The position numbers and the translations under genes are program-made. Positions 1 to 6,024 of a DNA stretch of 13,645 bases are shown piece by piece (position 1 is the stretch's first letter; every line of letters begins with the position of its first letter). The notes under the pieces were generated by a model, which worked only from the letters and a program-made list of their open reading frames with translations, did no database searches and was not told where the DNA came from. The stretch is taken from contig JAFGNQ010000090.1 in assembly GCA_016926925.1 (NCBI GenBank), positions 1 to 13,645 on the forward strand, read 5' to 3'. The stretch comes from Candidatus Aminicenantota bacterium. GTDB lineage: Bacteria; Acidobacteriota; Aminicenantia; Aminicenantales; Aminicenantaceae.

Positions 1-8
1 ACGATTCC

Positions 9-37
9 TTGATTCATATAAAACTGTATTGTATATA
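9..37 (+). promoter_or_regulatory. candidate sigma-70-type promoter for the hydro-lyase/M24 operon
   Basis: A TTGATT box at 9-14 and a TATATA box at 32-37 are separated by 17 bases, and each matches the consensus hexamer at four of six positions. The element lies in an AT-rich stretch ahead of the first gene, whose TTG start is at 85. It would drive the co-directional genes that follow. The region is so AT-rich that alternative -10 boxes exist (for example TATAAA at 34-39), so the exact position is uncertain. Confidence 0.4.
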
Positions 38-52
38 AAATACATTATACAA
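29..52. promoter_or_regulatory. AT-rich inverted repeat, candidate operator
   Basis: The arms TTGTATA (29-35) and TATACAA (46-52) are perfect reverse complements separated by 10 bases. The dyad overlaps the proposed -10 box, the usual place for a repressor operator. The half-site resembles the TTGTATACAA type of sequence bound by some GntR/FadR-type regulators of catabolic operons, but here the arms are spread apart. No regulator gene lies in the window. A chance dyad in AT-rich DNA is possible. Confidence 0.35.
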
Positions 53-84
53 AAAAATAATCAAATCTTCAACGGAGTATTTTC

Positions 85-1332
85 TTGGGTCTGACGATAG
101 CAGAAAGAATCCTCTCCAGGGCTTCTGGAATAAAAGCAAGAGCTGGAGATTTTGTGACTGCAAACCTTGATTTGGTCATAACCCATGACGGCTTGGACTC
201 GGTTTATAATATTTTACAGAGGGAGAAAAAAAAGGTCTGGGACAGTTCGAAGATATTCTCTTCTCTCGATCATAATGTTCCGCCGCAAAACGAACGGGTA
301 GCGGCCCGACTTAAGCACATGCGGGAGATTGTGAGGGAACTGGATATCGAGCATTACTACGGCGAGAATACCGGCATCGCCAACCAAATTGCGGCTGAAA
401 AAGGTTTTATCCGGCCGGGAATATTGATAGCCGGAATCGATTCCCATGTCATTACCTATGGAGCCTTCGCGGCAGCCAGTACAAGTTTTGGCTTTACGGA
501 AATTGCCTTTATATTCGCCAGAGGCAAAATCTGGTTCAAAGTGCCATCAACTATCAAGTTTGAGTTAAAAGGCAAACTGCGGGAGAGGGTGATGTCCAAG
601 GATATCATTCTCCATATTGCCGGCCGCTATGGCATGAATATCGGAAATTATAGGTCTCTCGAATTCTCGGGCGACGGTGCAGAAAGCTTATCCATGGATG
701 GCCGAATGGCTATCAGCAACATGTCTATAGAGGTGGGTGCAAAGTTTGGCTTTTTTGAGGCAGATGAAAAAACAGTTCGCTATCTCTCAGAACACGGAGT
801 GGATAATGTTTATGCGTTCCGGGCGGAGCCGGATGCGGAATACGAAGCTGTTTATCCGATAGACATAACGCTTCTGGAACCTCAATTAGCCCTGCCGCAT
901 TCAGTGGAGAACGTTCGAGCCGTATCCTCATGCGAGGATGTTCCGATAGATCAGGCGTTTCTCGGGACCTGCAGCAACGGGAGGTTGGAAGATTTGAGGA
1001 TTGCAGCGGAAATCGTGAAAGGAAGGAGAGTCGACCAATTCACGCGTTTTTTGGTGATTCCGGCCTCCTGGGAGATTTATCTGCACGCCCTGCGGGAAGG
1101 GATCATCGAAACATTGATCCAGTCCGGTGCGATTGTCGCCAATGTGGGATGCGGGCCTTGTATGGGATTGCATACTGGGATATTGGCTGCTGGAGAAAGA
1201 TGCATCTCGACATCCAACAGAAATTTCCAGGGACGGATGGGAAGCTACGATGCGGAAATTTTCTTGGCCTCTCCAGCTACCGTAGCTGCCTCCGCAATTC
1301 GAGGAAAAATCACCGATCCCAGAAATCTCTAA
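85..1332 (+). CDS. aconitase/isopropylmalate dehydratase-family large subunit (LeuC-like), copy 1
   Basis: This is a 415-residue large subunit of a two-component 4Fe-4S hydro-lyase, the usual length for the archaeal-type LeuC/homoaconitase/dimethylmalate dehydratase group. Cluster ligands are Cys296 (GTCSNGR) and Cys356/Cys359 (GCGPC). The dyad residues Asp62-His63 and Asp119/His121 (DSH) are present, as is the SNRNFQGRMG motif (377-386) with its two substrate-binding Arg. Two positions are unusual: the family GI-x-H-Q motif reads GIANQ with Asn100 in place of the active-site His (His147 of mitochondrial aconitase), and the DSHT motif reads DSHV. The TTG start at 85 is chosen because GGAG at 74-77 sits 7 bases upstream and the protein begins with the family-like GLTIAERIL. 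Its small subunit follows after 14 bases. The reaction is a dehydration/hydration of a hydroxy-acid; I would not call it LeuC proper. Confidence 0.9.
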   Translation: MGLTIAERILSRASGIKARAGDFVTANLDLVITHDGLDSVYNILQREKKKVWDSSKIFSSLDHNVPPQNERVAARLKHMREIVRELDIEHYYGENTGIANQIAAEKGFIRPGILIAGIDSHVITYGAFAAASTSFGFTEIAFIFARGKIWFKVPSTIKFELKGKLRERVMSKDIILHIAGRYGMNIGNYRSLEFSGDGAESLSMDGRMAISNMSIEVGAKFGFFEADEKTVRYLSEHGVDNVYAFRAEPDAEYEAVYPIDITLLEPQLALPHSVENVRAVSSCEDVPIDQAFLGTCSNGRLEDLRIAAEIVKGRRVDQFTRFLVIPASWEIYLHALREGIIETLIQSGAIVANVGCGPCMGLHTGILAAGERCISTSNRNFQGRMGSYDAEIFLASPATVAASAIRGKITDPRNL

Positions 1333-1346
1333 AAAAATGAGGACAA

Positions 1347-1835
1347 ATGAAGGAAAAATTTAGAGGGAAGGTTTGGAAATTCGGTGACAACATCAACACG
1401 GATGTCATCACTCCAGGAAAATACGAAAACCTTCCCATGGAAGAGATGATTCTTCATTGTCTCGAACCTGTCAATCCGAATTTTGCAGGCCAGGTCAGGG
1501 AAAATGATATTCTCGTAGCGGAGGAAAATTTCGGCTGCGGTTCGGCCAGAGAGATTGCCCCTCAGGCGTTGAAGCACCTCAAGATAGGGGCCGTGATCGC
1601 CAAAAGTTTCTCCAGAACTTTTTTTCGTAATTCTATCGCGATTGGACTTCCGGTCCTCGTCAGCAAGAAAGCAGCAGCACTTGTAGCGCAGGGGAATGTT
1701 CTTGAGATTGACCTTGAGCATTCTCGTGTGTGCAATGCCACTTCAGGTGGTGAAATCCCCATTGAACCGCTGCATGAACTGCTGTATGAAATTTTAATGA
1801 ATGGAGGGATCTTTCTGTCTTTTCGAGACAAATAG
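1347..1835 (+). CDS. aconitase/isopropylmalate dehydratase-family small subunit (LeuD-like), copy 1
   Basis: This 162-residue swivelling-domain subunit pairs with the large subunit 14 bases upstream. It shows the family N-terminal motif (DNINTDVITPGKY, 14-26), the loop carrying the catalytic serine (NFGCGSAREIAP, 61-72; Ser66 and Arg68 match Ser642 and Arg644 of aconitase, while the neighbouring Ser is Ala67), and the FFRNSIAIGLP stretch (92-102). The substrate-selecting loop after the TPG turn reads Y26-E-N-L. In archaeal enzymes this loop is Y-L-V-x for isopropylmalate isomerase and Y-L-R-T for homoaconitase, so the substrate is probably neither. The start ATG at 1347 has GAGGA at 1339-1343 just upstream. 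Confidence 0.9.
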   Translation: MKEKFRGKVWKFGDNINTDVITPGKYENLPMEEMILHCLEPVNPNFAGQVRENDILVAEENFGCGSAREIAPQALKHLKIGAVIAKSFSRTFFRNSIAIGLPVLVSKKAAALVAQGNVLEIDLEHSRVCNATSGGEIPIEPLHELLYEILMNGGIFLSFRDK

Positions 1836-1883
1836 CTTTCGGAATGCGAATCATGAATTGATCATGAGTATCCATAAATAGAT

Positions 1884-1887
1884 GGAG
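1884..1887 (+). promoter_or_regulatory. ribosome binding site that decides the start of the second large subunit
   Basis: GGAG lies 8 bases before ATG at 1896. An in-frame GTG at 1887 has no such site upstream, so the ATG is preferred. It gives the family-like N-terminus MNITEKILAKAAG. Confidence 0.6.
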
Positions 1888-1895
1888 TGAAATGG

Positions 1896-3149
1896 ATGAA
1901 CATAACTGAAAAAATCCTGGCAAAGGCGGCTGGCAGAGCATCCGTTAAGCCTGGTGATATCATTGAGGCCAAAGTGGATATGGCTTTAAGCCATGAGAAA
2001 GCAGGACCCGGCTTTTTTGATAATTTCGAAAAGTTAAACCTGCGTATATGGGATAAAGACAAAATTATCGTTGTCGGAGACCATGCCGTTCCCCCGAGCA
2101 ATATCTATTCTGCAGACTGCATATTGAAAACACGAAACTTTGTACGCAAGCATGAAATAAAGAATTACTACATGGGCAAAGGTATATGTCATCAAATCAT
2201 GCCGGAGGAAGGATTTGTCAGGCCGGGCTCCGTCATCGTCGGGGCTGATTCTCACACCGTGACGCAGGGAGCGTTCGGAGCCTTTGCAACGGCCATCGGT
2301 TCCACGGAAATGGCCTGGCTTTTTGCCAAAGGATCACTCTGGTTCAGGGTGCCTGAGGCTATGAAGTTTGTTCTCACCGGCCCGTTACCCGAGATGATTT
2401 TCGGCAAGGATCTGATTCTGAAAATTTTTGGCATTTTGGGCATTGACGGCGCTACTTACAAAACCATGGAGTTTACCGGATCGGCCATCGATGAATTGAG
2501 TATCGACGGAAGGATGGCTCTCTGCAATATGGTTGTGGATGCCGGAGCAAAGAACGGCATCATCAACCCTGACGATAAGACTTATACCTATCTGAAAGGT
2601 AGAGTGGCACTTCCGGAGGAGGAATTGAAGAGCGACGCCGATGCTTCTTACACCAAGGTTTTCGATCTTGATGTCTCGGACCTTGAACCCCAAGTCGCCT
2701 GTCCTCACAGCATGGACAATGTAAAAAATGCCCGTGAGATCAGAGAAGTCAAGATCGATCAGGCCTTTATAGGCACCTGCACGGGTGGGCGAATGGAGGA
2801 TTTAAGGGCCGCTGTACGGTTTTTAAGAAAATATAAAGTTCACCCCGATGTCATGCTGGTCATTACGCCGGCCTCAAACCGGATCCTGAAGGAGGCTCTC
2901 AGAGAGGGTCTTATCGAAACCTTTATCGATGCAGGGGCAATGATTACAAACCCCAACTGCGGTGCCTGCGGAGGAGGCGGAATGGGTGTTCTCGGTAATG
3001 GAGAAGTGTGCCTAAGTACCTCTTCCAGGAACAATCAGGGTCGAATGGGCCATCCTGAAAGCCAAATTTATCTGGGTTCGGCAGCCACTGTCGCTGCCTC
3101 TGCTGTTCAGGGGAAGATCGTCGATCCACGGGAAATGGATCTCACATAA
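1896..3149 (+). CDS. aconitase/isopropylmalate dehydratase-family large subunit (LeuC-like), copy 2
   Basis: This 417-residue large subunit is a diverged paralogue of the product of 85-1332. Cluster ligands are Cys295 (GTCTGGRMEDL) and Cys355/Cys358 (NCGACGGGGMGVLG). Asp62-His63, the GICHQ His99 and the DSHT motif (Asp118, His120) are all present, so the dyad lost in copy 1 is intact here. The oddity is at 375-385, where the family SNRNF motif reads SSRNNQGRMG: Ser377 replaces the Asn that contacts the cluster in aconitase (Asn446), and Asn380 replaces the Phe. Both Arg (378, 383) remain. The stretch after DSHT (GSTEMAWLFAKGSLWFRVPE) is of the archaeal IPMI/homoaconitase/dimethylmalate dehydratase type, not the bacterial LeuC type. 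It sits 60 bases after copy 1's small subunit and 18 bases before its own partner. It is a hydro-lyase or isomerase on an unknown hydroxy-acid. Confidence 0.9.
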   Translation: MNITEKILAKAAGRASVKPGDIIEAKVDMALSHEKAGPGFFDNFEKLNLRIWDKDKIIVVGDHAVPPSNIYSADCILKTRNFVRKHEIKNYYMGKGICHQIMPEEGFVRPGSVIVGADSHTVTQGAFGAFATAIGSTEMAWLFAKGSLWFRVPEAMKFVLTGPLPEMIFGKDLILKIFGILGIDGATYKTMEFTGSAIDELSIDGRMALCNMVVDAGAKNGIINPDDKTYTYLKGRVALPEEELKSDADASYTKVFDLDVSDLEPQVACPHSMDNVKNAREIREVKIDQAFIGTCTGGRMEDLRAAVRFLRKYKVHPDVMLVITPASNRILKEALREGLIETFIDAGAMITNPNCGACGGGGMGVLGNGEVCLSTSSRNNQGRMGHPESQIYLGSAATVAASAVQGKIVDPREMDLT

Positions 3150-3167
3150 CAAGCAAGGAAGAAAACT

Positions 3168-3665
3168 ATGGTCATACATGATAAGGTTTTGGCTAAACTG
3201 GGCGATAATATTGCAACGGAGATGATAACGGCTTCGGCTTATGTGACGTCCTCCGAACCCGAAGAGTTGGGAAAGATCGCTTGCAAAGGCATAGATCCGG
3301 ATTTCGTCAATAAAATGAGACCCGGGGGAATTCTGGTCGCTGGTAAAAATTTCGGATGCTCGTCGAGCCGGGAATGGGCACCTGTGGCCCTTAAAGCTGC
3401 TGGAGTCAAACTGGTATTGGCTGAATTTTTTGCTCGAATATTCTACCGCAATGCAATCAACATAGGACTGCCCATTGTCGAGTGCCAAGGGATATCGGAA
3501 AAGCTGTCCCTGGGAGATGAAGCCATAGTAGACTTGGTTAAGGGGGAAGTGGAAATTGTCAAAAGCGGAGAGAAGCTATCGACAATTCCCATGCCCAAGT
3601 TTTTAATCGAACGTATAGAAAAAGGAGGCTTGATTCCTCAGTTGGCAGAGGAGTTTTGTCGCTAA
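3168..3665 (+). CDS. aconitase/isopropylmalate dehydratase-family small subunit (LeuD-like), copy 2
   Basis: This 165-residue small subunit pairs with the copy 2 large subunit 18 bases upstream. The catalytic loop is complete (NFGCSSSREWAP, 61-72, with Ser66-Ser67-Arg68 matching aconitase Ser642-Ser643-Arg644), and FYRNAINIGLP follows (92-102). The N-terminal motif is eroded: NIATEMITASAY (14-25) replaces the usual N-x-D-T-D-x-I-x-P-x-x-Y, losing the second Asp and the Pro. The specificity loop is Y25-V-T-S, unlike both the isopropylmalate (Y-L-V-x) and homoaconitate (Y-L-R-T) versions and also unlike copy 1 (Y-E-N-L). The two enzymes therefore probably take different substrates. AAGGAAG at 3155-3161, 6 bases before the ATG, supports the start. 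Confidence 0.9.
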   Translation: MVIHDKVLAKLGDNIATEMITASAYVTSSEPEELGKIACKGIDPDFVNKMRPGGILVAGKNFGCSSSREWAPVALKAAGVKLVLAEFFARIFYRNAINIGLPIVECQGISEKLSLGDEAIVDLVKGEVEIVKSGEKLSTIPMPKFLIERIEKGGLIPQLAEEFCR

Positions 3666-3702
3666 TAGTTATGCTTTTTTTCACTGTAATCATCAGGTCT
3701 TT

Positions 3703-4830
3703 ATGAATGAGGCAAGGATGAAAGATGAATTCAAATCAAGAAAGCTCATGCTCTTTCAGAGTATGGCGGAGAAGAAATTAGAAGCAGTATTGGTTTATGC
3801 CAGCATGCTGAGGAAAGAAAATCTCCGTTACCTGACGAATTTCAATCCTTTAGAACCGGGAGCTGCGGCTTTGTTCACTTCTTCCAATAAAAGCGTTTTG
3901 CTAACTCCTATCGACACTGAGGAAACCCGAGCAAAGGAAATGGCATGGATAGACGAGATTGTCTCTTATGATGGAGATGTCAGCAAAGCTATATCAACTT
4001 TGAAAAAGCTCGAAATCACCGGCAGGTTGGGCATAGTCGGCTGGGAATATGTCCCCACGGATTTGATAATGGAACTGAGGAGCGCTCTGCCTCAGGTCGA
4101 GCCCATCGACGCAACAGCTCTGGTCCATCGTTTGAGAGTAATCAAATCGGAATCTGAGATTCAAAAAATAGCAAAAGCCGCACAAATTGCCGATGCTGCC
4201 TTTGCCTATCTTATCGAAAACATGAAGCCCGGAATGCGGGAATACGAGGTTATTGCCATAACAGAATACAAGATCCGCCAATCCTGCGGTGAGGACAATT
4301 TTCAATTATTGGCCTCGAGTCAAGGCGAATCTCGGGCCATGCATCCGGCGACGAATAAGACAATAAATCAGGGTGATCTTTTCTTAACAGAAATATCTCC
4401 GCAATTCGATGGATATTATGCCCAGGTATGTAGGACGGTTGTGGTGGGGGAGATTTCAAAGGAAAGGCAAAAAGCTCATGACATCATGTTCAAAGCTCAG
4501 CAACGGGGAATCGATGAGGTCCAACCGGGAATGACGGCCTCAGACCTGGCCAAAGTTCAGAATGATGTCTTCAGGGAAGAAGGCTATGCCGAATTTGTCT
4601 CGGAGAAATATACACGGGGCCGCGGTCATGGAATAGGCCTCTATATCGATGAAGAGCCTTTGATTGCTGAAGGAAATGATTACCTGCTTCAAGAAGGAAT
4701 GGTGGTTATGATTCATCCCAATACATACCTCCCTCTCTCCGGATACATTGTGCTCGGCGATCCGGTTTTGATTACCGGAAATGGAGGGAAGCGTCTGAAC
4801 GGTTCAGAGCGGACATTGATTTCCATATAG
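3703..4830 (+). CDS. M24 pita-bread family protein, creatinase-like, without metal ligands
   Basis: The 375-residue protein has a Creatinase_N-type domain (about 10-145, with NLRYLTNF at 40-47) and an M24 'pita-bread' domain (about 150-375). Automated labels would be Xaa-Pro aminopeptidase. However, the five metal ligands of M24 peptidases (Asp, Asp, His, Glu, Glu) align with Glu230, Gln241, His309, His338 and Gly352, so only the GHGIG His is kept. His214 (AMHPATN), which aligns with the catalytic base His232 of creatinase, is conserved. This pattern fits a metal-independent enzyme such as creatinase, and ectoine hydrolase is another non-peptidase in this fold. The likely chemistry is C-N bond hydrolysis on a small molecule in the cytoplasm; no signal peptide is seen. 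ATG at 3718 (GAGG 5 bases before it) is an alternative start. It lies 37 bases after the second small subunit, and a paralogue follows after 23 bases. Confidence 0.85.
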   Translation: MNEARMKDEFKSRKLMLFQSMAEKKLEAVLVYASMLRKENLRYLTNFNPLEPGAAALFTSSNKSVLLTPIDTEETRAKEMAWIDEIVSYDGDVSKAISTLKKLEITGRLGIVGWEYVPTDLIMELRSALPQVEPIDATALVHRLRVIKSESEIQKIAKAAQIADAAFAYLIENMKPGMREYEVIAITEYKIRQSCGEDNFQLLASSQGESRAMHPATNKTINQGDLFLTEISPQFDGYYAQVCRTVVVGEISKERQKAHDIMFKAQQRGIDEVQPGMTASDLAKVQNDVFREEGYAEFVSEKYTRGRGHGIGLYIDEEPLIAEGNDYLLQEGMVVMIHPNTYLPLSGYIVLGDPVLITGNGGKRLNGSERTLISI

Positions 4831-4853
4831 AAATATTTAAAGGCGATTAAATC

Positions 4854-5954
4854 ATGAAACGAGGATTGATACAGTGGAACAGAAACGAAGTGCCCGAAAA
4901 AGAATTCGAATCGAGGATTCAAAAAACTAAATCAATCATGAAATTTAGAGGAGTGGATGCCGTTGCCATTTACGGTGATGCCTGTCAGTCGAACAACCTC
5001 ACCTACCTGACGAATTTTTTCCCGTATGCGGATACAGGACTTTTTGTTCTTCCGTTATCTGAGTCCCCGAGACTGTTCACAACCCATGCCTACCGTAACA
5101 TTCCCTGGTTCAACACCATCACCTGGGTGAAAGATATTATCTGTGCGGATGACATCGGCGGGGAATGTGTCAAATTCTTGAAGGCCGTTAACCTGGCCGG
5201 GAAAAAGATCGGGATTATAGATAACCGGTCTTTTCCCTATCCGATATATTCCCGTCTTCAAGACGGAGCTTCCCGTGATTTCGTGGATCTTACAGAGGAT
5301 TTTGAAAAAATCCGGATGATAAAATCAAAAGTAGAATTGCATTTCATCAAAGAAGCCGCACACATTGCGGGAATGAGTTTTGAAAAAGTTAAAAAGGCAT
5401 TCCAGCGTGGAATCACAGGATATGATCTTGCGTCAGAAGTTGAACTCATTGCCCGGAAGAATGGGGCCGAAGATGTCTTGTGTCTCATTCAGCCGGATTT
5501 TTCGCCTTTAGGCCTTTCTCTTCCCACATCGGATCCTTTCGAGACGATGTGCTCGGTGGAAATCAGTGTAGAATATCAAGGCCACTGGGCCAGGTTAGGA
5601 CGAACGCTGATTACTACGGACGCACCTCAGGAATTTGCTGTCAAACTTAAAGAATTTCTGCAATTCTATCAAAGTGCCGCCAAGAAACTCCAGGTCGGGA
5701 TCTCTTTTGCCTCCTGGGCAGCTGAGTTGCGGACTCAGATTGATAATCTCGATATGGTAGAGAATATCGAGGTCTATTCAGATCCCGGACTTGAGCCTTA
5801 TTGGGGGATCCACAGAAACACGGATGGAGTATTTCAGAATGGCATGGCATTTTACACCAAGGTTATCTTGAGATTAAAGGATAAACTCCAAATGGCGCTG
5901 TCTGACACCTATACGTTCGAAAACTATGGCGTTACTGCTCCAGATGATCTTTGA
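4854..5954 (+). CDS. degenerate M24/creatinase-family protein
   Basis: The 366-residue protein is paralogous to its upstream neighbour. It has a Creatinase_N-type domain (NNLTYLTNF at 47-55) and a pita-bread domain from about 150. Every metal position is lost: the canonical Asp, Asp, His, Glu, Glu align with Glu236, Arg247, Trp317, Lys336 and Ser350. The His conserved across M24 enzymes and used as the base in creatinase also has no obvious counterpart (about 211-222). Flanking structural features remain (GRT at 249-251, NGM at 329-331, SDT at 350-352), so this is an intact reading frame under selection and not a decaying gene. It may form a heteromer with the neighbouring M24 protein as a substrate-binding or regulatory subunit, or have its own metal-free chemistry. 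No signal peptide is seen. AAGG at 4840-4843 precedes the ATG by 10 bases. Confidence 0.8.
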   Translation: MKRGLIQWNRNEVPEKEFESRIQKTKSIMKFRGVDAVAIYGDACQSNNLTYLTNFFPYADTGLFVLPLSESPRLFTTHAYRNIPWFNTITWVKDIICADDIGGECVKFLKAVNLAGKKIGIIDNRSFPYPIYSRLQDGASRDFVDLTEDFEKIRMIKSKVELHFIKEAAHIAGMSFEKVKKAFQRGITGYDLASEVELIARKNGAEDVLCLIQPDFSPLGLSLPTSDPFETMCSVEISVEYQGHWARLGRTLITTDAPQEFAVKLKEFLQFYQSAAKKLQVGISFASWAAELRTQIDNLDMVENIEVYSDPGLEPYWGIHRNTDGVFQNGMAFYTKVILRLKDKLQMALSDTYTFENYGVTAPDDL

Positions 5955-5986
5955 TCAGAGAAGAGGACACTGAGATATTCAATTTC

Positions 5987-6013
5987 TTGAGGAAAAATTC
6001 TTTTTGCTATAGA
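5987..6013 (+). promoter_or_regulatory. weak candidate promoter for the VWFA gene
   Basis: TTGAGG at 5987-5992 and TATAGA at 6008-6013 are separated by 15 bases, which is short for a sigma-70 promoter. If used, transcription would begin only about 5 bases before the ATG at 6025. That would fit the absence of a clear ribosome binding site there. It lies in the 70-base gap after the M24 pair. Confidence 0.2.
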
Positions 6014-6024
6014 CTTGAACTCTC

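Noticed and set aside
1850..1867. Direct repeat ATCATGA with internal palindromes in the gap before the copy 2 large subunit
   Set aside because: Only 7 bases repeated twice in an AT-rich gap, with no promoter-like boxes around it; easily chance.
3012..3488. 158-codon open frame on the - strand
   Set aside because: It is antisense to the copy 2 large and small subunit genes and has no recognisable features.
85..3665. Ordinary leuC-leuD genes of leucine biosynthesis, duplicated
   Set aside because: The specificity loops and several active-site residues differ from isopropylmalate isomerase, the large subunits are of the archaeal-type group, and no other leucine gene is adjacent. Gene symbols leuC and leuD were therefore not assigned.
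3703..5954. Two Xaa-Pro dipeptidases (pepQ/pepP)
   Set aside because: The fold matches, but the metal ligands required for these peptidases are missing in both proteins.
5979..6005. Stem-loop AATTTC/GAAAAATT followed by Ts after the M24 pair as a terminator
   Set aside because: The stem is about four base pairs of mostly A-T pairs and too weak to call.
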